Assembly: GCF_008520265.1 (NCBI RefSeq)
Contig: NZ_VIQM01000065.1
Span: 1 to 64,000 of the forward strand
Reading direction: 5' to 3'
From: Sphingobacterium cavernae
GTDB lineage: Bacteria > Bacteroidota > Bacteroidia > Sphingobacteriales > Sphingobacteriaceae
DNA length: 64,000 bases
Shown here: piece by piece, positions 35,708 to 44,941 of the stretch
How positions within the stretch are numbered: the first letter of the stretch is position 1
Layout: every line of letters begins with the position of its first letter
Position numbers and translations under genes: made by a program
The notes under the pieces: model-generated
Database searches by the model: none
Told to the model about the DNA's origin: nothing
What the model saw: only the letters and a program-made list of their open reading frames with translations

Positions 35708-35745
35708 TGTCAATATTTTGGGATAGATACCCAAGTGTAAAACAT

Positions 35746-37287
35746 ATGCAAAAAGAAATTGAGCTGGCGATTAGTCCAGATTTCATCTACGATGAAAATT
35801 ATATTACAAAACAAGGTGCTCAAAAACTAAAAGTTGAGCCACATAAAATCAAAGGTTACCACATCCGCAAACGATCAATTGACGCTAGAAGCCGTGCAGT
35901 TTTATACCGTACGCGTGTGGTATTTTTTATTGACGAAGAACCAGTCACTGAATCTTTCAGCAGCACATTACAACATGTAAAGGAGGGCAAACCTGTGATC
36001 ATCATAGGTGCAGGACCAGCAGGCTTGTTTGCCGCATACCGTTGCCTAGAACGCGGTTTAAAACCTATTCTTGTAGAACGCGGAAAGGCTGTACGCGATC
36101 GACGTCGTGATCTTGCGAAAATTAATAGAGAAGGCATTGTCAATCCAGACTCCAACTATTGTCATGGAGAAGGTGGCGCAGGTACGTATTCGGATGGCAA
36201 ACTGTATACACGTTCGAATAAACGTGGTGATGTCAACAAAGTGCTTTCGATTTTTGTAGAACATGGTGCGGATCAAGATATTTTGATCGATGCTCGACCA
36301 CATATAGGTACTAATAAATTACCGCATATCATCGAGGATATGCGTAATCGCATCTTGGAAATGGGAGGCGAAGTACATTTTGACACGAAAGTTGTCGATA
36401 TTACCGAACAATTTGGGCAAGTAACAGGTGTAAAAACTGCGGATGGCAAATCATTTGAAGCCGAACATATTATCGTAGCTACTGGACACTCTGCTCGCGA
36501 CATTTATGAATTATTCCGATCCAAAAATTGGTTGCTTGAAGCAAAGCCTTTTGCTCTAGGCGCACGTATTGAGCATCCGCAAGAAATCATTGACAAAGCA
36601 CAATACCATTGCAGTACACGTCATGAAAATCTTCCGCCAGCTTATTATAGTTTGGTAGAGCAAGTGAATGACCGTGGTGTCTTTTCATTTTGTATGTGTC
36701 CAGGTGGAATTATAGCACCTTGTGCGACGGAGCACAATGAAATAGTCGTAAATGGTTGGTCTCCATCCAAACGAAATAACCCGCATGCAAACTCAGGTAC
36801 AGTCATTCAAATAAATTTGGAAGATGTCCCTGATGCTGCGACAAATCCTTTTGCCTTATTAGAATTCCAACGTCAGATTGAACAACAAGCTTTTCAATTG
36901 GGCGGTGGCAATTTAGTAGCGCCGGCTCAACGCATGGTAGATTTTGTAGAAAACAGAGTTTCACGTGATCTTCCCGAAAACTCTTACAAACCGGGCACAC
37001 GCTCTGTAGATTTGAATGAAGTATTACCAGACTTTGTACATCAAGCTTTACGTGGAGCATTGCCAATTTTCGGAAAAAAAATGAAAGGCTATTATACGAA
37101 TGAAGCTATTCTTGTCGGTGTTGAATCGCGCACTTCATCGCCTATTCGCATTCCGAGAGATAAAGAAACTTTTCAACATCCACAAGTTAAAGGGCTATAT
37201 CCATGTGCTGAAGGTGCTGGTTATGCTGGGGGAATTGTTTCCGCAGCTATTGACGGGATTAATTGTGTGGATGCTATAAAAATTTAA
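35746..37287 (+). CDS. FAD-dependent dehydrogenase, COG2509 type
   Basis: 513 residues from the ATG at 35746 (MQKEIELAISPDFIYD). The first 85 residues form a small alpha/beta domain; the FAD-binding GxGxxG is IIIGAGPAGLFAAYRCLERG with the ribose-binding Glu in LVERG. DSNYCHGEGGAGTYSDGKLYTR, ARIEHPQEIID, SFCMCPGGIIAPC and the C-terminal YPCAEGAGYAGGIVSAAIDG are typical of this uncharacterised flavoprotein family, related to geranylgeranyl-reductase and HI0933-like folds. Substrate unknown. Confidence 0.88.
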   Translation: MQKEIELAISPDFIYDENYITKQGAQKLKVEPHKIKGYHIRKRSIDARSRAVLYRTRVVFFIDEEPVTESFSSTLQHVKEGKPVIIIGAGPAGLFAAYRCLERGLKPILVERGKAVRDRRRDLAKINREGIVNPDSNYCHGEGGAGTYSDGKLYTRSNKRGDVNKVLSIFVEHGADQDILIDARPHIGTNKLPHIIEDMRNRILEMGGEVHFDTKVVDITEQFGQVTGVKTADGKSFEAEHIIVATGHSARDIYELFRSKNWLLEAKPFALGARIEHPQEIIDKAQYHCSTRHENLPPAYYSLVEQVNDRGVFSFCMCPGGIIAPCATEHNEIVVNGWSPSKRNNPHANSGTVIQINLEDVPDAATNPFALLEFQRQIEQQAFQLGGGNLVAPAQRMVDFVENRVSRDLPENSYKPGTRSVDLNEVLPDFVHQALRGALPIFGKKMKGYYTNEAILVGVESRTSSPIRIPRDKETFQHPQVKGLYPCAEGAGYAGGIVSAAIDGINCVDAIKI

Positions 37288-37331
37288 GTGACTAAAAATT
37301 AAGCGAATCAAGTGATTTTAATATATTTTTT

Positions 37332-37371
37332 AAAAATAAGGCTTGACAAAAATTAAAAAAGCCTTATTTTT
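37332..37371 (+). terminator. Hairpin overlapping the tRNA promoter
   Basis: AAAAATAAGGCTT (37332-37344) pairs with AAGCCTTATTTTT (37359-37371): a 13-bp stem with a U-run, 45 bp after the FAD dehydrogenase stop. The same bases hold the tRNA promoter: TTGACA (37343-37348) and TATTTTTG (37365-37372). Confidence 0.75.
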
Positions 37372-37372
37372 G
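37343..37372 (+). promoter_or_regulatory. Promoter of tRNA-Gly
   Basis: TTGACA at 37343-37348 and TATTTTTG (TAnnTTTG) at 37365-37372, 16 nt apart, with transcription expected near 37377 and the mature tRNA at 37385. Both boxes lie in a terminator stem. Confidence 0.65.
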
Positions 37373-37384
37373 TATCACAAACAA

Positions 37385-37457
37385 GCGAAAGTAGCTCAGT
37401 TGGTAGAGCACAACCTTGCCAAGGTTGGGGTCGCGAGTTCGAATCTCGTCTTTCGCT
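37385..37457 (+). tRNA. tRNA-Gly (anticodon GCC)
   Basis: 73 nt cloverleaf: acceptor GCGAAAG/CTTTCGC with discriminator T, D-arm GCTCAGTTGGTAGAGC, anticodon stem CAACC/GGTTG around TTGCCAA (GCC at 37418-37420), T-arm GCGAGTTCGAATCTCGT. CCA is not encoded. It is followed at once by a terminator. No sign of element insertion here. Confidence 0.96.
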
Positions 37458-37458
37458 C

Positions 37459-37490
37459 AAAAGCTTCTCAAATTGAGAAGCTTTTTTTTT
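37459..37490 (+). terminator. Terminator of tRNA-Gly
   Basis: AAAAGCTTCTCAA (37459-37471) and TTGAGAAGCTTTT (37473-37485) form a near-perfect palindrome followed by T5 more (T-run to 37490). Confidence 0.9.
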
Positions 37491-37500
37491 ATTTTTAGGA

Positions 37501-37947
37501 ATGCAAGTATTCAATCCTAAAAAAGGTTTCAAAGTCCTATTACCAATATTTTGTGTGTTAACACTATTACTGATACCTACTTTTATAATTCTAATCAGCA
37601 TTAAAGCATCAACTATTACATGGATTACGCTACTATTATTTGCATATCCTTTCATCACCATCATTTATTTAATAGCACAGCAAACAACCCGTTATTGGAT
37701 CGAAAATGAAAATCTTTATTACAAATCATTATTTATGAAAGGTGAGATAAACATTCATTCAATTCGAAAATTAGAGGTAAATGCCTCAAATTGGCTTTCT
37801 AATAAGCCTGCAACCACATTTACCAACGGTATTGCCATTGGATATAATAAATTTGATGATGTATTTGTTAGTCCCGAAGACAATTTCAAATTAGTTGAAG
37901 AACTGTTGAAAATAAACCCCTCAATAGAGGTAAAATATCTCAAATAA
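37501..37947 (+). CDS. Membrane protein with PH-like C-terminal domain
   Basis: 148 residues. Two transmembrane helices (VLLPIFCVLTLLLIPTFIILI and WITLLLFAYPFITIIYLI) precede an 85-residue soluble part (RYWIENENLYYKSLFMKGEI, IRKLEVNAS, GIAIGYNKFDDVFVSPED, FKLVEELLKINPSI) that resembles bacterial PH-type domains seen in small Bacteroidota membrane proteins. Function unknown. Its stop is 7 bp from the stop of the convergent MFS gene. Confidence 0.75.
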   Translation: MQVFNPKKGFKVLLPIFCVLTLLLIPTFIILISIKASTITWITLLLFAYPFITIIYLIAQQTTRYWIENENLYYKSLFMKGEINIHSIRKLEVNASNWLSNKPATTFTNGIAIGYNKFDDVFVSPEDNFKLVEELLKINPSIEVKYLK

Positions 37948-37954
37948 AGTCTAT

Positions 37955-39184
37955 TTACTCAGGGCTCCTATTCTTCCCTAGATTCATTACAGCAGGTGTT
38001 AGAAATGATAACAATCCAACCACACACATTGCCAATCCGCTGATTATAAAAGCATTGACTACCCCGATTTCGTCTGCTATCCAACCTGTAAAAAGTAAGC
38101 CAATAACGCTTGGGATAATAGCAAAGCTAAAGTACATCGAGAACACACGTCCTAAAAATTCAGGCTTAACTTCTTCTTGAATAATGGTCATAAAGGAGGC
38201 ATTGAAGAAAGACATTCCTATTCCGCCCAGAGTTGTAATAGCCACAAAAACCCAAAATAACTCACCACTTATCCATCCCGAAAACACAAATGTCAACCCC
38301 AGAAATATATGCATCGCATTGACTAAGACAACTTTAGAGATAGAACCCTGCCATGCACTTAAGATTCCACCACCAACTAACATACCAGCACCCCACACCA
38401 CTTCGATGACGCTCATCTCCCATTTGCCTCCTGCAAAATGTTCAATGGTCAATAATGGATACATAATGGCAACAGGCATCACAAAAAATGTAGTCAACAT
38501 CGCATAGACGAATAACATATACAGACCCTTATTTTTTTGAATTTCGGCGAAGCCTAATTTCAAATCTGTCAATACAGTCGATATATCATTATCTTCACTT
38601 TGCTTTGTCAACTTCGGAATCGTCACAAATAATAAAGAAACTATCGCCAAACAAGCGCCAATCACATCCAAATACAAAACCTTTGAAATAGGCAAGAAAG
38701 TAATTGCTAAAGTACCCACAGCTGGTCCTGCAATCATACTGACAGACTGTAGCATTTGATTTATCCCTGATACTTTCAATAATTTATCCTCAGGCACAAT
38801 CAAAGGAGCAATAGCCTGCATTGCTGGCGTATGAAAAGCTTGACCTAATGAACGACAAACAAGAAGTGCATACACAAATATCAAATTCGCTTCGCCTTCC
38901 ACAAATGCAAATGACATCAAAAAAGTACATAATGCAATAAAAGCATCCGCGTATATCATGACTTTCTTACGATCCCAACGGTCAATATATACTCCCGCGA
39001 ATGGTCCTATAATTGCTTGTGGCAATAATCCAGCAATTCCTGCAAAAGCCAATACTTCAGCAGATTTGTAATGTAAACTCAAATATATGATTACTGCAAA
39101 ATTGACTGCCGAGCTAGTCAATAAGGAGACAAACTGCCCTATCCAGATGTATATATAGGTTTTAAACCACTTTTCGTGAATCAT
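37955..39184 (-). CDS. MFS transporter, MFS_3/EntS-like exporter
   Basis: 409 residues with about 12 hydrophobic segments. The WIGQFVSLLTSSAVNFAV start, GPFAGVYIDRWDRKKVMIYAD loop (motif A-like between helices 2 and 3), RSLGQAFHTPAMQAIAPLIVP and GPAVGTLAI blocks match the MFS_3 group, which exports siderophores and drugs. Substrate unknown. Promoter at 39200-39207. Confidence 0.9.
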   Translation of the reverse strand: MIHEKWFKTYIYIWIGQFVSLLTSSAVNFAVIIYLSLHYKSAEVLAFAGIAGLLPQAIIGPFAGVYIDRWDRKKVMIYADAFIALCTFLMSFAFVEGEANLIFVYALLVCRSLGQAFHTPAMQAIAPLIVPEDKLLKVSGINQMLQSVSMIAGPAVGTLAITFLPISKVLYLDVIGACLAIVSLLFVTIPKLTKQSEDNDISTVLTDLKLGFAEIQKNKGLYMLFVYAMLTTFFVMPVAIMYPLLTIEHFAGGKWEMSVIEVVWGAGMLVGGGILSAWQGSISKVVLVNAMHIFLGLTFVFSGWISGELFWVFVAITTLGGIGMSFFNASFMTIIQEEVKPEFLGRVFSMYFSFAIIPSVIGLLFTGWIADEIGVVNAFIISGLAMCVVGLLSFLTPAVMNLGKNRSPE

Positions 39185-39199
39185 TATTCAAAATTTGCT

Positions 39200-39207
39200 C
39201 AAATATA
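39200..39207 (-). promoter_or_regulatory. -7 promoter element of the MFS gene
   Basis: TATATTTG on the minus strand, exact TAnnTTTG; 15 nt before the ATG at 39184. Confidence 0.7.
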
Positions 39208-39329
39208 CCATTGTGAATTCTGAATCATCAGGTTTTGACTCTAATTCGTGTTTTCCTGTCTTAGGATAAGTTTTTGGTTTTAGACTCAAAACATTATATT
39301 TACGATTAAGACAAAAAGATTAACTTAAG

Positions 39330-40298
39330 ATGAAAAGACTATTCAGCACAATATTAATAAGCTTGCTTATTCAAATTGTTTATGGCCAATTATCATTTAC
39401 AACTTTATACACGAAAGACGGTAAAGAAACCAAAGAAAAGGAGCAAGCTCATTATTATCGCGAATTATCTATATTAGAAAACGCTCAAGTGCGCGTAATA
39501 GAAAAATATATTCAAACCAATTAAACCAAATTAATAGGAACATTTCCAAACATTAAAGACAAAAGATTTATTGGACAAAAGCTGGAGGCTTACGAAAATG
39601 AAAAAATAAAAACAAAAGAAACCTATAGTCCAGATGGAGTTTTGATTGATACAGCTTACTATTATTACCCTAACGGAAAGCTAAAACTAGCGTTTGAATA
39701 CCCTTATAAAGAAGAAAAAGAAAAAATTAAAGTTACGGATACGTTAATACTTGTTTATCACGATTCCTTAGGCAAACGTCATCTTCACAATGGCAATGGG
39801 TACGCTGAAATTGAATTGAGTAACTCTACCGTAGAAAAAGGAAACTACGAAAACCACAAACGCATAAGAAAATGGACTGGAAGTTTTATGCGTGACAAAT
39901 ACAGCTTTGAAGAGACATACGATAATGGGAAGCTTATCTCAGGCGTTACAAAAGATTCCTTGAATAAGGAATACTTTTATGATGACAAGAACTCTCATCA
40001 ACCACCTATTGATCCTGGAGATATAATAGCCAAACGAACATTTATTGCGAATAATTACAACTATCCCAAGGAAGCAATTAATGCTAGGGTAAAAGGTACT
40101 GTTAAAGTTTCCTTTGTTATTGATCAAGAAGGAAAAATGGTTGATATGAAAATAGACGAAGATTTAGGTTTTGGAACTGGCGATGCTGCAATCAACGTTT
40201 TAAAAAGAGCTAAAAAATGAACTCCAGGATACATGCGCGGTGTTCCGGTTAGAGTTGCTTATAGTCTACCCATTCGTTTGGATCTGACAGGTCGATAA
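39330..40298 (+). pseudogene. Broken TonB-type (energy transducer) secreted protein gene
   Basis: One frame runs from the ATG at 39330 to the TAA at 40296-40298 (322 residues) but is cut by two in-frame stops: TAA at 39522-39524 and TGA at 40218-40220. It starts with a signal peptide (MKRLFSTILISLLIQIVYGQ), continues with MORN-like antitoxin-type repeats (YYYPNGKLKLAFEYP), and ends with a TonB C-terminal domain (YPKEAINARVKGTVKVSFVID, RAKK-stop-TPGYMRGVPVRVAYSLPIRL). The TGA sits where this domain has a conserved Trp (TGG), so it is a point nonsense mutation. The two open fragments are 64 and 192 codons. Confidence 0.85.
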
Positions 40299-40322
40299 TA
40301 TTTTATCAACATAGAAAACTAA

Positions 40323-40356
40323 AAAAGCGTCTAAGAATTTCTCCCTAGACGCTTTT
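40323..40356. terminator. Terminator between the TonB-type pseudogene and sufD
   Basis: AAAAGCGTCTA (40323-40333) and TAGACGCTTTT (40346-40356), an 11-bp stem with a 12-nt loop and A/T runs on both sides, so it can work in both directions. Confidence 0.85.
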
Positions 40357-40373
40357 AATATAAAACTACACTA

Positions 40374-41708
40374 CTAATTTTTTCTATCTAAACCTTTGGC
40401 TACAAGATCTTCTACATAAGCGCGAACCACTTCATTTGAAAAACGTGAAGTCACGTCAAAAGCAAAAGCGTGTACCAATAAAATACGTGCAGACTCTTCG
40501 CCGATACCTCTTGCTCTTAAATAGAACAAAGCTTCATCGTCAAATTGACCCATCGTACATCCGTGCGAACATTTCACATCATCTGCAAAGATTTCTAATT
40601 GAGGTTTTGTATAAACCGTTGCTTTATCACCAATCAACATATTGTTGTTTTGTTGGAAAGCATTTGTTTTTTGTGCATCCTCACGAACGAAAATTTTACC
40701 GTTGAATACAGCTGTAGATTCGTCTTGAGGAATATTTTTGTACCACTCGTACGATTCACAATGTGGTTTCAAGTGATCTACTACCGTATGGTTGTCTACC
40801 AATTGTTTGTCCGCTAATAGGTTGATACCGTATAAATGTGATTCCACATTCTCTGCATCCAAACGCACATTGATATTATTACGTACAAAAGTAGCACCAG
40901 GGAAAGTACAATTGTAATTGTTGTACAAACTGTATTTTGCTTGGTAAACTTCTGTATGGTTGATATAGTTACTTACTGCATCAGCTACTTGAAGGTAATA
41001 GTGTTGAACTTTTGCATTCTCGTCCAATACAATTTCCGTAACCTTATTGTGTAAGTTTTTAGCTGTATTTTCTAATGTGATGAAAGATTCAATGATTTCT
41101 ACTTCAGCATTAGCTTCTACAACAAATAAGTTTCTTGTTTGTGCGAAAAAATCTTCACCACCTGTCGCTACATGCACGATGTGCAATGGTTTAGAAACTA
41201 CTTTGTTCTTTCCAACTGATAAATAAATACCCGAAGTATATAAAGCCGTATTCAAATCCACCAACGCATTGTCCGCTTTATCTGCGTATTGGGCAAAGTG
41301 TTTTTGGAAATTCGCTTCTTCTACAGCTTCTTCAATTGGTTTTACTGTAATACCAACCTCATCTTCCAACGAAGAGAAAGCCAACACATATTGTCCATTG
41401 ATCAATACGATACGGTGTGCATCCAATTCTGGAATATCCGCTTTGCTCAAATCCAAATTTGCTACATCCACATCTTCATTCAACAAATATGTTTTGTTAA
41501 CTAAAGCATGAATGTTTGTATATTTCCATTCCTCATTCTTAACTGTTGGAAAACCTGCTTTTTCGAATTTTGCGAAAGCTTCTTGACGAATTGCTTTCAA
41601 TAAAGAAGGCTCATTCGTCACTTCCAATTCTTGAAAAGTAGACGTCAACTGTTCGAATAAAGAGTTTGCTATTGTTGTACTCATGTTATTTGTTATCAAT
41701 CCGCTCAT
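40374..41708 (-). CDS. sufD: Fe-S cluster assembly protein SufD
   Basis: 444 residues from the ATG at 41708; an ATG at 41684 (MSTTIANSLFEQL) is an equally possible start. The beta-helix core and the C-terminal CSHGCTMGQFDDEALFYLRARGI block define SufD. It forms the SufBC2D scaffold that builds Fe-S clusters in the cytoplasm. It is the third gene of sufB-sufC-sufD. The sufS and sufE genes are not adjacent here. Confidence 0.95.
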   Translation of the reverse strand: MSGLITNNMSTTIANSLFEQLTSTFQELEVTNEPSLLKAIRQEAFAKFEKAGFPTVKNEEWKYTNIHALVNKTYLLNEDVDVANLDLSKADIPELDAHRIVLINGQYVLAFSSLEDEVGITVKPIEEAVEEANFQKHFAQYADKADNALVDLNTALYTSGIYLSVGKNKVVSKPLHIVHVATGGEDFFAQTRNLFVVEANAEVEIIESFITLENTAKNLHNKVTEIVLDENAKVQHYYLQVADAVSNYINHTEVYQAKYSLYNNYNCTFPGATFVRNNINVRLDAENVESHLYGINLLADKQLVDNHTVVDHLKPHCESYEWYKNIPQDESTAVFNGKIFVREDAQKTNAFQQNNNMLIGDKATVYTKPQLEIFADDVKCSHGCTMGQFDDEALFYLRARGIGEESARILLVHAFAFDVTSRFSNEVVRAYVEDLVAKGLDRKN

Positions 41709-41739
41709 GACCTTTAATTTTTATCGGTGACCGATTAGA

Positions 41740-42498
41740 TTAGGCATTTTGCGCATCTAAGTCTTTTAACCAATCGTAACCTTTTTCTTCTAATTCTAAT
41801 GCCAATTCTTTAGTTCCAGTTTTGACAATGCGACCATTGTGCAATACGTGAACGAAATCTGGAACGATATAATCTAATAAACGTTGGTAGTGTGTGATTA
41901 CCACGAAAGCGTTGTCTTTTGAACGTAATTGGTTTACGCCATTTGCTACAATACGCAATGCATCGATGTCCAAACCTGAATCCGTCTCATCCAAAATCGC
42001 TAATTTAGGATTCAACATCGCCAATTGGAAGATTTCGTTACGCTTTTTCTCACCACCAGAGAAACCTTCGTTCAACGAACGGTTCGCCAAATTAGCAGAG
42101 AATTCTACTAATTTTTGTTTCTCTTTTACCATTGCTAAGAATTCTTTCGCTTCTAATGGAGGAAGACCTCTATATTCACGGATGTCACTTACAGCAGTTT
42201 TCAAGAAGTTGATATTTGACACACCAGGAATTTCTACTGGGTATTGGAAAGCCAAAAACAAACCTTCACGTGCACGATCTTCTGGAGAAAGATCCAATAA
42301 ATCTTTTCCATCCAACGTCACTTCACCACCATTCACTTCGTACGAATCACGACCAGCTAATACATTACCCAATGTACTTTTACCAGCACCGTTAGGCCCC
42401 ATGATCGCGTGAACTTCTCCCGCTTTTACTTCTAAGTTTAATCCTTTTAATATTTGTTTGTCTTCAACAGACGCTTGCAAATTCTTTATTGATAACAT
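41740..42498 (-). CDS. sufC: Fe-S assembly ATPase SufC
   Basis: 252 residues, ABC ATPase: Walker A GPNGAGKST, Q-loop LAFQYPVEIPG, signature FSGGEKKRNEI, Walker B LAILDETDSGLD, switch His in VITHYQ. SufC dimers power the SufBD scaffold. The 85-bp gap to sufB carries a 7-bp-period repeat. Confidence 0.97.
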   Translation of the reverse strand: MLSIKNLQASVEDKQILKGLNLEVKAGEVHAIMGPNGAGKSTLGNVLAGRDSYEVNGGEVTLDGKDLLDLSPEDRAREGLFLAFQYPVEIPGVSNINFLKTAVSDIREYRGLPPLEAKEFLAMVKEKQKLVEFSANLANRSLNEGFSGGEKKRNEIFQLAMLNPKLAILDETDSGLDIDALRIVANGVNQLRSKDNAFVVITHYQRLLDYIVPDFVHVLHNGRIVKTGTKELALELEEKGYDWLKDLDAQNA

Positions 42499-42507
42499 TT
42501 CTTTTTT

Positions 42508-42540
42508 AGTATTGAGTATTGAGATGTGAGTATTGAGATT
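42508..42540 (-). repeat. 7-bp-period intergenic repeat between sufB and sufC
   Basis: Plus strand reads as heptamers AGTATTG, AGTATTG, AGATGTG, AGTATTG, AGATTCT. It lies in the sufB-sufC spacer inside the operon. Function unknown. Confidence 0.7.
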
Positions 42541-42583
42541 CTATCCTGCTCACACTTTCAAATTATCTAATTTTCAAATTCTC

Positions 42584-44035
42584 CTATCCTACTGATCCTT
42601 CTAACGAGATTGCCAATAATTTTTGTGCTTCAACAGCAAATTCCATTGGTAACTGGTTAAGCACTTCTTTCGCGTAACCGTTTACGATTAATCCAACAGC
42701 TTTTTCCGAATCAATACCACGTTGATTTAAGTAAAACACTTGATCTTCACCGATTTTTGAAGTTGTTGCTTCGTGTTCTAGTTTAGCCGTTTTGTTTTTG
42801 TTCTCGATATAAGGGAAAGTATGTGCTCCACAACGGTCACCTATTAATAAAGAGTCACATTGTGTGAAGTTACGTGAGTTGTCCGCATTAGGACCAATTT
42901 TCACTAAACCTCTATAGCTATTGTGTGATTTTCCCGCGGAAATACCTTTTGAAACGATCTTAGATTTGGTGTTTTTACCTAAGTGAATCATTTTAGTACC
43001 AGTATCCGCTACTTGCATATTACGCGTCATAGCTACAGAATAGAATTCACCTACAGAATTGTCGCCTTTCAAGATTACACCTGGATATTTCCAAGTAATT
43101 GCTGAACCTGTCTCTACTTGTGTCCAAGAAATTTTCGAGTTATCACCTTTACAGATACCACGTTTGGTTACGAAGTTGAAAATACCACCCTTACCGTCTT
43201 TATCACCAGGATACCAGTTTTGAACAGTAGAATATTTAATTTCAGCATCTTTCATAGCGATCAATTCCACGACAGCAGCGTGCAATTGATTCTCATCACG
43301 CATCGGAGCTGTACATCCTTCTAAATAAGAAACGTAAGAACCTTCATCCGCAACGATTAATGTACGTTCAAACTGACCTGTATTTTGTGCATTGATACGG
43401 AAATATGTAGACAATTCCATTGGACAATGAACGCCTTTTGGAATGTAAACGAATGAACCATCAGAGAATACAGCTGAGTTCAATGCCGCATAGATATTAT
43501 CCGTTTGCGGAACTACAGTGCCCAAATATTCTTTAACTAATTCAGGATATTCTTGAACAGCCTCACCAAATGAACAGAAAATAACTCCCTTTTCTTTCAA
43601 TTTCTCACGGAATGTAGTTTTTACCGAGACAGAGTCAAAGACTGCATCCACAGCAACCACACCTGCTAATATCTTTTGCTCGTCCAAAGGAATGCCTAAT
43701 TTGGCGAAAGTCTCCAATAACTCAGGATCCACTTCGTCTAAACTTTCCAATTGCTTTTTGGGCTTTGGCGCAGCGTAGTATGATAATTCTTGAAAATCTA
43801 CTTCGGGATTATCAAAATTTTGCCAAGTTGGCATATCCATAGAAAGGAAATGGCGGAAAGCTTTTAATCTCCACTCCAATAACCATTCTGGTTCATTTTT
43901 TTTAGATGATATTAGGCGAATTGTATCTTCGTTCAATCCTTTGGGAGCAATATCCATCTCAATATCAGTCGTGAAACCGTATTTGTATTCTTCTTGCTCC
44001 AGCTCTTTCAGTAATTCGTCGTCTTTGGTACTCAT
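42584..44035 (-). CDS. sufB: Fe-S cluster assembly protein SufB
   Basis: 483 residues. Core beta-helix with [34 protein letters not shown] blocks, [18 protein letters not shown] with the scaffold Cys, [16 protein letters not shown] and [21 protein letters not shown] at the C-terminus. First gene of the sufBCD operon. The promoter element TAACTTTG lies at 44092-44099. Confidence 0.97.
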   Translation of the reverse strand: MSTKDDELLKELEQEEYKYGFTTDIEMDIAPKGLNEDTIRLISSKKNEPEWLLEWRLKAFRHFLSMDMPTWQNFDNPEVDFQELSYYAAPKPKKQLESLDEVDPELLETFAKLGIPLDEQKILAGVVAVDAVFDSVSVKTTFREKLKEKGVIFCSFGEAVQEYPELVKEYLGTVVPQTDNIYAALNSAVFSDGSFVYIPKGVHCPMELSTYFRINAQNTGQFERTLIVADEGSYVSYLEGCTAPMRDENQLHAAVVELIAMKDAEIKYSTVQNWYPGDKDGKGGIFNFVTKRGICKGDNSKISWTQVETGSAITWKYPGVILKGDNSVGEFYSVAMTRNMQVADTGTKMIHLGKNTKSKIVSKGISAGKSHNSYRGLVKIGPNADNSRNFTQCDSLLIGDRCGAHTFPYIENKNKTAKLEHEATTSKIGEDQVFYLNQRGIDSEKAVGLIVNGYAKEVLNQLPMEFAVEAQKLLAISLEGSVG

Positions 44036-44470
44036 ATTTAATGCTTCCCTTTTTACACGTCAAACCATTATAGCAGACCTTTTTGGGAATACAAAGTTAC
44101 GATATAAATACTAATAATATAGCATTTTTTGGTCTCTCTAAACGTGAAAGTAGGTCAATTCATGACAAAAGTCACTTCTTTGTGTGTTCAAGACGATTTT
44201 AACATAATTTTTTGACAAAAAAATGATTCGATATTGTTAAAATCTATTTCTAAAGCCAATAAACATAGACGAAAACTATGCCAAATAACGTTTATTAATC
44301 AAAAAAGTCGATATAGTCTATCTATGACCTTTCCAAAGAGATTTAACATTCGAACATTTCAGACCTAACAAAATTTTCCGAAGAAGACTTTACACAGTGC
44401 TTTTACTTACCCAAAAAGATATAGTATTGTATAATATTTGTTATATTTACATTTCGAAGAAAGAAATTAT
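44036..44470. other. Divergent intergenic region between sufB and the Lrp-type gene
   Basis: 435 bp without a gene. It holds the sufB -7 element (44092-44099, minus strand). For the Lrp-type gene a TATAAT-like run (44429-44435) and AATATTTG lie 30-40 bp upstream, near but not matching TAnnTTTG. I see no riboswitch-like fold, and no clear palindromic regulator site for Fe-S control. Confidence 0.5.
44092..44099 (-). promoter_or_regulatory. -7 promoter element of sufBCD
   Basis: TAACTTTG on the minus strand, exact TAnnTTTG; leader of about 55 nt to the sufB ATG at 44035. Confidence 0.7.
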
Positions 44471-44941
44471 ATGTCCTACCAACTTGACAAACTTGATCTT
44501 AAGATTTTACGCCTCTTGCAAGAAAATGGCCGTATTACGAATTTGCAGCTTGCTACAAATATCGGTCTTTCACCTGCACCTACATTAGAGCGTGTACGCA
44601 AATTGGAAAACTCTGGATTTATCAAGAGTTATCATGCTTTCGTTGATGAAGAAAAATTAGGTTTAGGTATTAAATCTTTTATTCAGATTTCGTTGGATTT
44701 TCACACCCACAATGCTATTCCTGAGTTTGTGGAAGCAGTAAAAGCTATTCCTGAAGTCACGGAATGTCACCACGTGACTGGTAACTGTGATTTTATCCTC
44801 AAAGTATATGTTAAAGATATTAAAGCGTATGAGGCAGTGATAATGGAAAAAATATCGAAAATCCCGTTTGTAAAAACTTTTCAAACGATGATGATCATGT
44901 CGACTTCGAAAAAAGAACCTATTGTGCCGTTAGAATATTAA
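44471..44941 (+). CDS. Lrp/AsnC-family transcriptional regulator
   Basis: 156 residues from the ATG at 44471 (MSYQLDKLDLKILRLL). An upstream TTG at 44438 is unlikely. N-terminal HTH (DLKILRLLQENGRITNLQLATNIGLSPAPTLERVRKLENSGFI) and C-terminal RAM domain (VEAVKAIPEVTECHHVTGNCDFILKVYVKD) that binds amino acids. The stop codon is followed directly by the ATG of the next gene, so the two are cotranscribed and probably coupled. Confidence 0.94.
   Translation: MSYQLDKLDLKILRLLQENGRITNLQLATNIGLSPAPTLERVRKLENSGFIKSYHAFVDEEKLGLGIKSFIQISLDFHTHNAIPEFVEAVKAIPEVTECHHVTGNCDFILKVYVKDIKAYEAVIMEKISKIPFVKTFQTMMIMSTSKKEPIVPLEY

Noticed and set aside
37385..37457. tRNA-Gly as an integration site
   Set aside because: No integrase nearby and no repeat of its 3' end elsewhere in the window.
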